A stretch of 64,000 nucleotides of DNA from Ornithinibacillus salinisoli. Lineage in GTDB: Bacteria; Bacillota; Bacilli; Bacillales; Amphibacillaceae. The notes below the pieces were generated by a model. The model was not told where the DNA came from and made no database searches. It was given only the letters and a program-made list of their open reading frames with translations. A program made the position numbers and the translations under genes. Numbering within the stretch: the first letter of the stretch is position 1; every line of letters starts with the position of its first letter. Shown here piece after piece: positions 17,715-27,406 of the stretch. Where the stretch lies: NCBI RefSeq assembly GCF_042682545.1, contig NZ_JBHUHQ010000015.1; one strand, given 5' to 3'.

Positions 17715-18896
17715 TTAGAGTAGTACTTTTTCTCTTACTTCAACTTCACGGGTTTCTATAAACCGAGCTACATTTAAACTAGAATTTCCTCTAGAATATT
17801 CATTCCACTGATTAGCAAAAAATTGTATATCATTTAATTTGTATTTATTGTGTTTTATAGTTTGTATAATTTCATCAGTGCTAAATACTATAGGGCCAGG
17901 CATTTGATTCTCATAGTCTTTCATTAACCCGCTTGTGAGTCTGTACTCTTCTACATCATAAGCAAAGAAAATCATTGGTTTTCGTAATAAGGAATATTCG
18001 AATGGAATAGAAGAATAATCTGTTATTAAAATATCTGATTGAAGTAACAAATGATTAATATCAAAGTAACCCGACATATCATAGGCAAAATCTCTATACT
18101 TATTAGGAAGTGTAAAAGATACAGCAGGGTGAACGCGTATAAATAGGACATACTCATCCGAAAATTCTTCGCACAGTTCTTCAATATTTAATTTTAATTG
18201 GTAGTTATTCAACTGATTTTCACGAAAGGTTGGGGCATATAAAATTATTTTCTTATTATTTATTTCTGGTATATGTCGATTCAAATTACTGTTAGCTAAC
18301 AGCTTCTTTTCTGTGTTAAAAAAAACATCAGTTCGAGGAATTCCCGTACGGATAATCCGTTCATTTGATAAATTAAAATTTTGTTGAAAAATAGTTGCCA
18401 TTTTTTCAGATCCCACAACTGTATAGTGGAAACGATTATATACCTGTTGAAACCGTTCCTTTGCACGATTACTTCTAGTTGAAGTAGAAGGATCATTTAG
18501 CCCGAATTGCTTTATTGCTCCTGCGGCATGCCAAAGTTGTATGCAAGTAGAATTTTTTTTAAAATTTGTAACTGCTAAAAAGCCTTGATAGTTATCTACT
18601 AAAATAGTAGTTGCTGTTGCAAGATGGTAGATTGACTCTAAATAAGCAAATGGGTGTTTAATGTCGAAAGGAATAATTTTGTTGATGGATGGATCAAAGG
18701 TATATTTGCAAGACTTTTCTTTCAATATGATGACTTCTTGTTTGGATAGCTCACGTAATGAGCAGGTTGTATAAAAGATATTATCCCCAAAGGAAGCAAC
18801 ACAAACTGTTTTCTTCTTTTGGGGACATAGCTTAAGAAGTTCAAAAAAGAATTTGAAAAAAAGAAGATAGATAGAAACAGCAATCTCCCTAACCAT
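17715..18896 (-). CDS. CDP-glycerol glycerophosphotransferase (TagB-like)
   Basis: The 393-residue protein belongs to the TagB/TagF family. It has a hydrophobic N-terminus (about 5-24), LWHAAGAIKQFG with the conserved His123, RTGIPRTDVFF, ILYAPTFREN, LFIRVHPAV and DILITDYSSIPFEY. The length is close to TagB primases, which add the first glycerol phosphate to the lipid-linked ManNAc-GlcNAc unit. It overlaps the end of tagD by eight bases, so the two are co-transcribed and coupled. Elongating TagF enzymes are usually longer, but assignment as primase is inferred from size and the tagD partner. Confidence 0.87.
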   Translation of the reverse strand: MVREIAVSIYLLFFKFFFELLKLCPQKKKTVCVASFGDNIFYTTCSLRELSKQEVIILKEKSCKYTFDPSINKIIPFDIKHPFAYLESIYHLATATTILVDNYQGFLAVTNFKKNSTCIQLWHAAGAIKQFGLNDPSTSTRSNRAKERFQQVYNRFHYTVVGSEKMATIFQQNFNLSNERIIRTGIPRTDVFFNTEKKLLANSNLNRHIPEINNKKIILYAPTFRENQLNNYQLKLNIEELCEEFSDEYVLFIRVHPAVSFTLPNKYRDFAYDMSGYFDINHLLLQSDILITDYSSIPFEYSLLRKPMIFFAYDVEEYRLTSGLMKDYENQMPGPIVFSTDEIIQTIKHNKYKLNDIQFFANQWNEYSRGNSSLNVARFIETREVEVREKVLL

Positions 18897-19287
18897 TGTT
18901 CACCTTTAATAGATCCTCTTTAATTTTTGTCGTAGATATACCTACAGTCCTTGGTAAATAAACAACATCACAATAATTCTTTAGAAAATCAAATTCCCCT
19001 TCCCAATCGTCACCCATTACAAAAATGTCAATATCATGTTTTTGTATATCTTTCTTTTTTTGATCCCAGTTATTTTCTGGAATAACTTCATCTACATAAC
19101 GAATAGCTTCTAAAATTATTTTTCTATTTTCATAACTATGGTAAGCTTTTTTCTTCTTAATGGCGTTAAATTCATCGGTTGAAACAGCCACTATTAAATA
19201 ATCACCGAGTTCCTTAGCGCGTCGAAGTATATTGATGTGGCCATTATGTATTAGGTCAAATGTACCATACGTAATTATTTTTTTCAT
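18889..19287 (-). CDS. tagD: Glycerol-3-phosphate cytidylyltransferase
   Basis: GGGGGAA upstream on the minus strand supports the start at 19287 (132 residues), matching the family length; the longer frame from 19341 is not needed. Motifs are TYGTFDLIHNGHINIL (HxGH nucleotide-binding site) and RTVGISTTKI. The enzyme makes CDP-glycerol from CTP and glycerol 3-phosphate in the cytoplasm, the donor for all three glycerophosphotransferases in the window. The gene overlaps the TagB-like gene and is divergent from the fusion glycosyltransferase at 19517. Confidence 0.93.
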   Translation of the reverse strand: MKKIITYGTFDLIHNGHINILRRAKELGDYLIVAVSTDEFNAIKKKKAYHSYENRKIILEAIRYVDEVIPENNWDQKKKDIQKHDIDIFVMGDDWEGEFDFLKNYCDVVYLPRTVGISTTKIKEDLLKVNNG

Positions 19288-19384
19288 CGAATAATTCCCC
19301 CAATAATTTACAATTAAACTATTCTTCGATGTCATTTTCACTTATAATTATAATAGCATAACTTTACAAAAAATTAACATTGGA

Positions 19385-19414
19385 TTTACATTTCTATTAT
19401 TTTTACTCTATGAT
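19385..19414 (+). promoter_or_regulatory. Possible sigma-A promoter for the plus-strand teichoic acid genes
   Basis: TTTACA (19385-19390), 18-bp spacer, TATGAT (19409-19414), about 100 bases before ATG 19517. Confidence 0.4.
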
Positions 19415-19516
19415 AATACATATACAAATATTTATATTAGAATAGTAAAATATACTTTTTTATGATGTTAAGGTATTGCGTATTAAAACCATGGTGAATA
19501 TAAAAGGAGTGCCTAA

Positions 19517-21667
19517 ATGAAAATGATTTCAGTAATAATACCTGTATACAATACCGAGGAATTTTTATCAGATTGTATTAAGTCTGTACTAAATCAAACA
19601 TATTCTAACTTAGAAATTCTAATTATAAATGATAATAGTCATAAGACGTGTAAAGAGTTAATAAATGATTTATCTGCACGAGATAAAAGAATATCAGTGT
19701 TTCACTTTGATGAGAGAAAAGGCGTTGGAGCAGCACGAAATTATGGCGTTTATAAATCTACAGGGGATTATGTATATTTTTTAGATAGTGATGATTACTT
19801 AGAAGAAGATACTTTACAAGAACTCATACAGAATATTAACGGACATGACTGGATTTCTGGTAAATTAATGAAATCGCATTTGAGTGCTGACTCAAGTGAT
19901 AATGTTGATGAAAACGATAATATGGAAAAAGTGCATATAGACGAAAGTATTATTGTATATGAGGAATTCAGTAAATTTAAGCTGATAAAAAACAAATCTG
20001 CATTGAATCGGTTATTTAAAAAAAGCTTTGTAATAGACAATAATCTTTATTTTTCGGAGAATGTAGAACGATATTCTGATTTAGCTTTTATGATTCCAGC
20101 AATATTAAACACAAAAGATATTCCTTGTGCCCAAAAGAGTATGTATTATAAAAGAAGAAGAAATGACCCTATTACTAATCCTGCGTTAATGCAGACTGGT
20201 ATTGAAGATCGGATTAATGATTTCTGCTATATATATCATATTTTAAAGGAACAATACAAAGATGACTTTACACAAACATATTTAGATAATCAGTTATTGA
20301 ATCTGTACAGGGGTGCAATTGTAAAGTTTTTTAAAAAGAATGAAAATGTTGATAATGTATTTAGAACTCTTGTAGATGCTACTAATAAAATTGCATCAAA
20401 TGTTCTAAAGAAAAGGTCTTACATGATAAGAAAAGAAATAAAGGTGCTACAACAAGGAAATATTGCTAAGTATAAAAAAGTTAATCTATTCCATCACCGA
20501 AAAAGAAAAATTAAAAGTGCCTTCAGAAGTAAGCGAAGATTTCTTCTTCAGATGTACCGAATGGTCATTTTAAAACTGCCTTTGCAGGAAAATACAATTG
20601 TTTTTGAAAGCTTCTTAGGTAAATCCTATTCGGATAGTCCAAAATATATATATGAATATATGATTGATAATAAGATGAACTTTAAATATGTCTGGATATT
20701 TAATGAGAAAAAGAAGATTCCTGGTAATGCCATACAAGTTAAACGTTTCAGTTTAAGGTATTACTATTACCTTGCCAGAGCTAAGTATTGGGTAAGTAAC
20801 TCAAGATTGCCAAAAAGTATAAATAAAAGAGAAGAAACCGTATATCTACAAACTTGGCATGGAACGCCATTGAAATCATTAGTTTTTGATATGAAAGACA
20901 TTCATTCTGCAGATCCCAAATATAAGATTAATTTTTTCCAACAATCAAGGAGATGGAATTATTTAAGTTCTCCAAATGCATACTCATCAGAAATATTTAT
21001 AAGAGCATTTAAATATGAAAAAGAACTGCTTGAATTCGGGTATCCTAGAAATGATATTCTGTATCGTAAAAATAATAAAAATGATATTGAAAAAATGAAA
21101 AACCAGATGAATATTCCTAGTGACAAGAAGGTGATTTTATATGCACCAACCTGGCGCGATGATGAATACATGGAACGAGGTAAGTATAGTTTTTCTTTAA
21201 AACTGGATTTGGATAGAATGCAAAAAGAGATAGGTAATGAGTATATAATTTTACTAAGAACACATTATTTTATTGCGAATGAGATTGATGTATCCCAATA
21301 TGGAGGCTTTGTTTATGACTTTTCGAAGTATGATGATATTGCCGAGTTATATTTAGTTTCAGATATTCTCATTACGGATTATTCCTCTGTATTTTTTGAT
21401 TATGCAAATTTAAGGCGTCCAATTCTATTTTATACGTACGACTTAGAAAAGTACCGGGATACATTGAGAGGATTTTATTTTGATATAGAAAATGAAGTGC
21501 CAGGTCCCCTTCTTAGAACAAGTGAAGATGTTATAGAATCAATTAAAGACATTGATCAAATTTCAGAGAATTATCAATTAAGATATGAGGACTTTTATAA
21601 CAAATTTTGTGATTGGGATAATGGTTATGCAACAGAAAAAACAGTAAAAGCAGTATTTAAGGATTAA
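19517..21667 (+). CDS. Fusion of GT2 glycosyltransferase and CDP-glycerol glycerophosphotransferase
   Basis: AAAAGGAG precedes ATG 19517. The 716-residue protein has a GT-A glycosyltransferase at 1-330 (VIIPVYNTEEFL, FLDSDDYL). A basic linker follows, then a TagF-type domain from about 345 to the end (ENTIVFESFLGKSYSDSP, TWHGTPLKSL, GYPRNDIL, YAPTWRDDEY, ITDYSSVFFDYANLRRP). The N-terminal domain would transfer a sugar and the second glycerol phosphate from CDP-glycerol. That suggests a polymer in which sugar and glycerol phosphate alternate in the chain, or a decorated poly(glycerol phosphate). The C-terminal half is a close paralogue of the next gene. Confidence 0.88.
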   Translation: MKMISVIIPVYNTEEFLSDCIKSVLNQTYSNLEILIINDNSHKTCKELINDLSARDKRISVFHFDERKGVGAARNYGVYKSTGDYVYFLDSDDYLEEDTLQELIQNINGHDWISGKLMKSHLSADSSDNVDENDNMEKVHIDESIIVYEEFSKFKLIKNKSALNRLFKKSFVIDNNLYFSENVERYSDLAFMIPAILNTKDIPCAQKSMYYKRRRNDPITNPALMQTGIEDRINDFCYIYHILKEQYKDDFTQTYLDNQLLNLYRGAIVKFFKKNENVDNVFRTLVDATNKIASNVLKKRSYMIRKEIKVLQQGNIAKYKKVNLFHHRKRKIKSAFRSKRRFLLQMYRMVILKLPLQENTIVFESFLGKSYSDSPKYIYEYMIDNKMNFKYVWIFNEKKKIPGNAIQVKRFSLRYYYYLARAKYWVSNSRLPKSINKREETVYLQTWHGTPLKSLVFDMKDIHSADPKYKINFFQQSRRWNYLSSPNAYSSEIFIRAFKYEKELLEFGYPRNDILYRKNNKNDIEKMKNQMNIPSDKKVILYAPTWRDDEYMERGKYSFSLKLDLDRMQKEIGNEYIILLRTHYFIANEIDVSQYGGFVYDFSKYDDIAELYLVSDILITDYSSVFFDYANLRRPILFYTYDLEKYRDTLRGFYFDIENEVPGPLLRTSEDVIESIKDIDQISENYQLRYEDFYNKFCDWDNGYATEKTVKAVFKD

Positions 21668-21728
21668 AGAAAGTAGTGAAGGGAATTAAATTTATAATAG
21701 TAATATTAACTCGAGGTGAAATCAAAAA

Positions 21729-22928
21729 TTGTCCATAAGGAAATATATAATTAAATTAAAAAGGAGTAGAGTTCTCCCTAAAATACTGTGGTTATTATTT
21801 TGGATGGCAGGAAAGCTACCCACTAGAAAAAATACTATTATTTTTGAAAGCTTTTCTGGTAAACAATTTAGTGATAATCCAAGAGCGATTTATGAATATA
21901 TCAAAGAAAATCACCCTAGTTATAAAATGTATTGGAGTTTTCATAGTGATTTTTTAATTTCAAATAAAAATCATGAAGTAACATATTTAAAGAGATTAAG
22001 TTTGAAATGGATATTTGTTATGGCTACTGCAAAGTATTGGATTGTAAATAGTAGATTACCATTATGGATTCCTAAGCCAAAAAATACTATTTATATTCAA
22101 ACCTGGCATGGGACTCCATTAAAAAAATTAGGATCTGATATCAAGGAAGTTCATATACCAGGAACAAATACAGAGACTTATAAGAGGGAATTTCATTTTG
22201 AGTCAAGTAAATGGGATTACTTAATCTCACCGAATAAGTATTCAACAGAAATTTTTAAACAAGCTTTTAATTTTGATAAGAAAGTAATTGAGTCTGGTTA
22301 TCCAAGAAACGATGTACTATTAAATCGTAATACACCCCAGAATATTATAGAAATAAAGGAAAATTTAAATCTTCCTATAGATAAAAAAATAATTCTTTAT
22401 GCTCCAACATGGCGTGATAATGATTATTATGAGATAGGAAAGTATAAGTTTAAGTTACAATTAGATTTACAGAAGTTAAGAAAAGAATTAGCAGAGGATT
22501 ATATAATTGTTTTACGAATGCATTATCTCGTTTCAGAAAACCTAGATATTCGTGAATACAACGATTTTGCCTATGATTTTTCCAAATATGAAGATATCCG
22601 AGATTTATATTTAATTTCAGATATATTAATCACAGACTATTCTTCTGTATTTTTCGATTTTGCGAATTTAAAAAGACCAATGATTTTCTTTGTTTATGAC
22701 ATTAAAGAATATCGAGACGACTTACGAGGGTTTTATTTCGCTTTTGAAAAGAAAGCCCCAGGTCCTTTCGTCAAATCAACAGAAGAAGTTATAGAGGAAA
22801 TTAGAAAAGTAGAGGAGTCTAATTACAAACCACCTAAAAAATATGAGGAGTTTTATCAACGCTTCTGTAACATAGACGATGGAAATGCTTCTAAAAGAGT
22901 GGTTGATAATGTATTCCATAAGCATTGA
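21729..22928 (+). CDS. CDP-glycerol glycerophosphotransferase (TagF-like)
   Basis: GAGGTG about ten bases upstream supports the TTG start at 21729 (399 residues); no ATG is suitably placed. Motifs are NTIIFESFSGKQFSDNPR, TWHGTPLKKL (about 124), SGYPRNDVLL, LYAPTWRDNDYYE and ITDYSSVFFDFANLKRP (about 300). It would extend the poly(glycerol phosphate) chain on the cytoplasmic side. It lies 61 bases after the fusion gene and shares high similarity with that gene's C-terminal half, which indicates an in-locus duplication. Confidence 0.88.
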   Translation: MSIRKYIIKLKRSRVLPKILWLLFWMAGKLPTRKNTIIFESFSGKQFSDNPRAIYEYIKENHPSYKMYWSFHSDFLISNKNHEVTYLKRLSLKWIFVMATAKYWIVNSRLPLWIPKPKNTIYIQTWHGTPLKKLGSDIKEVHIPGTNTETYKREFHFESSKWDYLISPNKYSTEIFKQAFNFDKKVIESGYPRNDVLLNRNTPQNIIEIKENLNLPIDKKIILYAPTWRDNDYYEIGKYKFKLQLDLQKLRKELAEDYIIVLRMHYLVSENLDIREYNDFAYDFSKYEDIRDLYLISDILITDYSSVFFDFANLKRPMIFFVYDIKEYRDDLRGFYFAFEKKAPGPFVKSTEEVIEEIRKVEESNYKPPKKYEEFYQRFCNIDDGNASKRVVDNVFHKH

Positions 22929-23020
22929 GCAATGTTTCAGGTATGTTATGATTAGATTAAAAATAGTATTTTTTGTTGTCTTAAAGGTAATTTTAGTAGA
23001 GTTATAGAGAGGATCTTAAT

Positions 23021-23827
23021 ATGAAGGCAGTTATAACTGTTTTAACCGAACAACTAAAACATTTTTATTTATTACGTAGACTATCGTTGTATGAGATTAA
23101 AAGCAAAAATAAAATGACTTACTTGGGAATAGCCTGGGAATTGATAAACCCTTCCATTCAGATAGCTATTTACTGGTTTATATTTGGTTATGGAATAAGA
23201 AGGGGACAGGAAGTTGATGGGGATCCATTTTTTCAATGGATGTTATCAGGAATCATCGTATGGTTTTTCTTTAATCCCGCCATTTTAGAGGGATCTAAGT
23301 CGATTTATCAACGGGTAAAGATGCTATCAAAAATGAATTTTCCGATGAGTTTAATACCAAATATTATCATTTATTCCAAGTTTTATTCGCATATTGGCTT
23401 AATTATACTCACCATAATTATATTGAATCTTACTGGTTATCCAATTAGCATATATTATTTACAGTTACCTATATATGTGTTTGCAACATATATATTTATA
23501 TTTTCACTTTCCTTAATCACGTCTACTTTAAACACATTTATCCGTGATTTACAGATGTTACTCCAAGCCTTACTACGCATGATTTTGTATATGACACCCA
23601 TATTATGGGCAACGTTCTCACTACCAAATTGGGTTCAGAATTTAATGAAAATCAATCCATTGTACTACCTAGTAGAAGGATATCGTTACTCATTACTGGG
23701 TAAGGAATGGTACTTTATTACGAATTGGCAGTATTCACTATACTTCTGGAGTGTTACAATAATACTATTAATTGTAGGCGCGAGGTTACATGTTCGATTT
23801 AGAAGAAGATTTATTGATTTTATCTAG
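23021..23827 (+). CDS. tagG: Teichoic acid ABC export permease (TagG)
   Basis: The 268-residue membrane protein has about six segments and the ABC-2 features YLGIAWELINPSIQIAIYWF (about 33-52) and INPLYYLVEGYRYSLLG (about 210-226). With TagH it flips teichoic acid polymer across the membrane. GAGAGGA precedes the ATG. The tagH start lies 31 bases after its stop, and teichoic acid synthesis genes flank it on both sides, which supports the assignment over capsule export. Confidence 0.88.
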   Translation: MKAVITVLTEQLKHFYLLRRLSLYEIKSKNKMTYLGIAWELINPSIQIAIYWFIFGYGIRRGQEVDGDPFFQWMLSGIIVWFFFNPAILEGSKSIYQRVKMLSKMNFPMSLIPNIIIYSKFYSHIGLIILTIIILNLTGYPISIYYLQLPIYVFATYIFIFSLSLITSTLNTFIRDLQMLLQALLRMILYMTPILWATFSLPNWVQNLMKINPLYYLVEGYRYSLLGKEWYFITNWQYSLYFWSVTIILLIVGARLHVRFRRRFIDFI

Positions 23828-23858
23828 AAACTATTCCTTAGCAATGGAAGGGAATTAT

Positions 23859-24674
23859 ATGAAAAAGACAATTGACCTATTAGACATTACAAAAAAACAT
23901 AAATTATATACAAGTACATCACAAAAAGTGAAAGACATTTTTCTTCGTAAAAGTTTTGGAGAAGATTTTTATGCACTTCGAGGAGTTAACTTTGAAGCCT
24001 ATAACGGAGAAGTTGTTGGGTTGGTAGGTGTGAATGGTGCTGGGAAATCAACGCTCTCGAATATAATTGCAGGAATCTTACCAGAAACTTCAGGAACCGT
24101 AAATGTGAAAGGCGATGTTGCTTTAATAGCGATTGCCTCTGGTTTAAAAGGGAATTTAACTGGAAGAGAAAACATAGAATTAAAATGTCTCATGCTAGGT
24201 TTTACAAAAGAAGAAATAAAAGCATTAGAACCGCAAATTATCGAATTTGCAGAGCTTGGTAAATTTATTGATCAGCCAATCAAATCCTACTCGACTGGAA
24301 TGCGTTCTCGACTTGGTTTTGCAATATCTGTATCGATTGATCCAGATATTATTATCATTGATGAAGCGTTGGCAGTCGGAGATAAAGCCTTTAATGAAAA
24401 AGCATTTAATAAGGTAATGGAATTTAAAAAAAGAGGAAAAACCATTCTCTTCGTAAGTCATTCCATTAAATTAATGGAAAGATTTGCTGATAAAATACTT
24501 TGGCTTGAATATGGGCAGGTCAAGGATTACGGGTTAAGAGAAGATATTTTACCAAAATATGAAGCGTTTATTAAAAAATATAAGAAAATGTCCAAAGCTG
24601 AAAAGGAAAGCTATAAAGAAAAATCTTTACGACAACAATATGGGACGGACATGTTTGCAGAAACAAGTAAATAA
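23859..24674 (+). CDS. tagH: Teichoic acid ABC export ATPase (TagH)
   Basis: GAAGGGAA seven bases upstream sets ATG 23859 (271 residues); the upstream ATG at 23790 would overlap tagG and has no site. One ATPase domain has Walker A GVNGAGKS, signature YSTGMRSRLG, Walker B IIIIDEALAVGD and switch His in FVSHSIKLME. This half-size form probably works as a homodimer with TagG. The long C-terminal extracytoplasmic domain of B. subtilis TagH is absent; only a short charged tail follows. Confidence 0.9.
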   Translation: MKKTIDLLDITKKHKLYTSTSQKVKDIFLRKSFGEDFYALRGVNFEAYNGEVVGLVGVNGAGKSTLSNIIAGILPETSGTVNVKGDVALIAIASGLKGNLTGRENIELKCLMLGFTKEEIKALEPQIIEFAELGKFIDQPIKSYSTGMRSRLGFAISVSIDPDIIIIDEALAVGDKAFNEKAFNKVMEFKKRGKTILFVSHSIKLMERFADKILWLEYGQVKDYGLREDILPKYEAFIKKYKKMSKAEKESYKEKSLRQQYGTDMFAETSK

Positions 24675-24725
24675 AATGGGGGAGCTATGTCGATAAGACC
24701 AACATAGCTGAAAGGTTGTTTATCT

Positions 24726-25466
24726 ATGACAAATATAAATAGAGAAAGTCATGTTTCTATTATGGATATATCTTTTATTAATACAACAAAAGATAAGTTA
24801 CTGAACGAGCATTTGTATCCTAAGCTAAATAACGGGGAAAAATGCTTTATTGTTACTGCTAATCCCGAAATTGTCATAAAAACTAAAGAAAAACCAAATT
24901 ATAAGAAAATCGTTCAATCTGCTGATATTGTTGTCCCTGATGGGGTTGGGATCGTGATTGCATCCAAACATAAAAAACAACCAATTCACAAACGCATCCC
25001 TGGTTTTGATCTAATGTTAGATTTATTATACTACGCGAATGAAGAACAATTGTCTGTGTATTTTTTAGGAGCTCAAGATGATATTAATGAAAAGGCAGTA
25101 AAAGAAGTGAAAAAGAGGTTCCCAAATGTTAAAATAGCTGGCTATCATCATGGATTTTTCAAAGGGCTAGAAGCAGAAATTGCAAAAGAAGTACAAAATG
25201 CCAATGCTGATTTAGTATTTGTGGCACTTGGATCTCCTCAACAGGAACAATGGATTTATAATAATATAAATCAATTTTCAAAAGGGCTATTTATGGGAGT
25301 TGGAGGGAGCTTCGATGTATTATCTGGTGAATCGAAACGAGCTCCCAAAACTTGGATCAAGCTTAATTTGGAATGGTTATATCGCTTATTAAAGCAACCA
25401 TTTCGCTGGAAGCGAATCTTAAAAGTATTGGAATTTATGCTTCGAATATTTTTAAAGAAAGAATAG
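24726..25466 (+). CDS. tagA: UDP-N-acetylmannosamine transferase (TagA/WecG family)
   Basis: The 246-residue protein has the GT26 features VTANPEIVIKTKEKPNYKK, PDGVGIVIASK, RIPGFDLML, VALGSPQQEQWI and GVGGSFDVLSGESKRAP. TagA adds ManNAc to undecaprenyl-PP-GlcNAc, the second step of teichoic acid linkage-unit synthesis after TagO. It follows tagH by 51 bases and ends the operon at a strong terminator. The UDP-ManNAc-making epimerase (MnaA) is not in the window. Confidence 0.92.
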   Translation: MTNINRESHVSIMDISFINTTKDKLLNEHLYPKLNNGEKCFIVTANPEIVIKTKEKPNYKKIVQSADIVVPDGVGIVIASKHKKQPIHKRIPGFDLMLDLLYYANEEQLSVYFLGAQDDINEKAVKEVKKRFPNVKIAGYHHGFFKGLEAEIAKEVQNANADLVFVALGSPQQEQWIYNNINQFSKGLFMGVGGSFDVLSGESKRAPKTWIKLNLEWLYRLLKQPFRWKRILKVLEFMLRIFLKKE

Positions 25467-25467
25467 A

Positions 25468-25497
25468 AACGGATGAGAATATATTCCTCATCCGTTT
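25468..25497. terminator. Bidirectional terminator between tagA and LCP paralogue 3
   Basis: A perfect 11-bp stem, AAACGGATGAG (25468-25478) with CTCATCCGTTT (25487-25497), is followed by T residues. Confidence 0.88.
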
Positions 25498-25498
25498 T

Positions 25499-26554
25499 TT
25501 AATATAGTTTTTGGATTTGCCTGATATCATCTTCTATCTTTGAATTGTCTTTCAATCCTAAATGGTCTTTTAGTTCAACCTCTATATCATGTCTGTCTTG
25601 TTCATCAGCGACAAAGTACCACAAACCATCTTCCATAAAACCACCATTGCCTTCAAGATTAATAGTAGAAATAGATAAATTAGTGTTTAACCCATATGTA
25701 GAGAATGTCTTCATTTCATCAAATGCTAGATTTGTTGTCATGTTGTCCCCTACAGCTTCAATTATATCACCTAATTTAAACACGGTAGAAGTGGAGGCCG
25801 ATTCTTTTAGTACTGTTTTAATGATTTCTTGTTGTCTTTTTCCACGTTCAATATCACTATCATATTTTCTCGTTCTTGCTAATGCAAGTGCTTCTTCACC
25901 ATTAATTTTTTGATAGCCTGGTAATAAATGAATAGTATCTTTTTTATCATTTGAATCCATTTCATGTATTTCAAAAGGAACATTATAGTGAATACCACCT
26001 ATCGAATCAATCACTTCAATAAAGGCCTCAAAGTTTAAGCGTACGAAATAATCAATAGGAATATTAAGAAACTCTTCAACCGTTTCAATTGCAGCCTTAG
26101 GACCACCATAAAAATGAGCATGATTTATTTTCGTATTGTATCCTACCTCTGGTACAAAAACATAGGAATCTCTAGGAATACTTAATAATTTGATATCTTT
26201 TTGTTGTTTATTAAAAGTGGCTACAATTAGCGTATCCGATCTACTCTGTTCTTCATATCCGCGATTCTCACTATCATCTACTCCGATAATTAGCATCGAT
26301 ACATTATCTTCCATTGGATCGACCGGCTCTTCGCGTAAATCAGAGGTTTCATTTTCTCTCCCTACATCTTCATAAGATTCTTCTACAGTTTTCTCGACTT
26401 TTGAATAGAGATGGAATCCATATAATAGAGCGGCAGCAATTAGAATTAAAGTAGGTAATACAATATACAAGATAATTATTTTCTTTTTGCTAGATTTACG
26501 TTTACTTCTATTTTCTGTTTTCTCTTCGTTTTTTTCTTGTTTGTTTATTGACAT
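25499..26554 (-). CDS. LCP family ligase, paralogue 3
   Basis: AAGGGGAA seven bases upstream supports the start at 26554 (351 residues). A Lys-rich cytoplasmic N-terminus, a membrane segment (about 27-50) and the LCP domain follow (GVDDSENRG, SRSDTLIVATFN, SIPRDSYVFVP, KINHAHFYGG, ALALARTRKYD). It would link the teichoic acid made by the preceding genes to peptidoglycan. It is most like paralogues 1 and 2 and is convergent with tagA. Confidence 0.9.
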   Translation of the reverse strand: MSINKQEKNEEKTENRSKRKSSKKKIIILYIVLPTLILIAAALLYGFHLYSKVEKTVEESYEDVGRENETSDLREEPVDPMEDNVSMLIIGVDDSENRGYEEQSRSDTLIVATFNKQQKDIKLLSIPRDSYVFVPEVGYNTKINHAHFYGGPKAAIETVEEFLNIPIDYFVRLNFEAFIEVIDSIGGIHYNVPFEIHEMDSNDKKDTIHLLPGYQKINGEEALALARTRKYDSDIERGKRQQEIIKTVLKESASTSTVFKLGDIIEAVGDNMTTNLAFDEMKTFSTYGLNTNLSISTINLEGNGGFMEDGLWYFVADEQDRHDIEVELKDHLGLKDNSKIEDDIRQIQKLY

Positions 26555-26688
26555 AAATATTCCCCTTAATAATAATCCTAATTTATAGTTTACTACTAAG
26601 GGGGATATACGTAAAATATTAGTTTATTATTTCTGGTATTACTAATTTAGAAGGCTATAGTTCCATTTCTTTTAGATACTTAATTTTA

Positions 26689-27230
26689 TTACGGCAATAA
26701 AATTAAAGTTATTAACATTAAAAATACGAACAACATTAGAATCCCATTGTCACGATTTTCTTTTATTTTTTTCGATGTATTTAGTACGGATGAAAGCTTT
26801 AATTGAAAGTGATCTGTATGTACATTATTAACGAGTGGATTTTCATGTGACAGGTTTAACTGGTTGATTAAGTTTGCTTTACCTGCATTACTTTTAGTTT
26901 TCTTTCTTCGTTATCTTTTCATTGTTTGAATCTATTTTCCACATCTTTAATAAATCTTTCTTCTTTACTTTTCACCTGAATTATTTTCTGATATTTTGTC
27001 TTTAAATCATTTTCTCGGTGCTGATTTTTTCTTTTAGCATTTTATTCTTACTAGTATAGTTCCTTATCTAACTCATCGATTTCTCACTCTTTTTCTTTCT
27101 GCAATAAAATATGGTTATTAACAAGCTGTAAGACATCCGGCTTCACTAATGTCGATGAATTGGATATAGATTTATTAGAAGTTTGTGCGGGTATTCCATT
27201 AAAGAAATTACTGTTTATACTATTCGACAT
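26689..27230 (-). pseudogene. Decayed coiled-coil gene with C-terminal membrane anchor
   Basis: On the minus strand GGAGG lies nine bases before an ATG at 27230 that opens MSNSINSNFFNGIPAQ. The frame stops at 27084. Coding-like sequence then continues across several frameshifts and stops: EIDELDKELY, then ENDLKTKYQKIIQVKSKEE and DVENRFKQ, then NLINQLNLSHENPLVNNV. It ends in a hydrophobic tail (ILMLFVFLMLITLILLP) with a stop at 26689-26691. This reads as a charged coiled-coil protein with a tail anchor that has decayed. The family is not recognised. The flanks, 26555-26688 and 27231-27406, show no other gene. Confidence 0.6.
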
Positions 27231-27406
27231 CTCATTAAACCTCCGGATAAACGTATGATTATACGTTATAAAATTTACAATTATTATTGCCTCTATGTAA
27301 AAATTTAAAACAGTAAATGAGATCACTCGTCTCTCATTGGGCATAAAAATAACAATCCCGATAACAATAAAACATACCAAACTCTAGTGGAAAGAGTTGA
27401 TAAGTT

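Noticed and set aside
27084..27380. Minus-strand frame beginning upstream at 27380
   Set aside because: Only the part from 27230 has a ribosome site. It is treated as the first part of a decayed gene.
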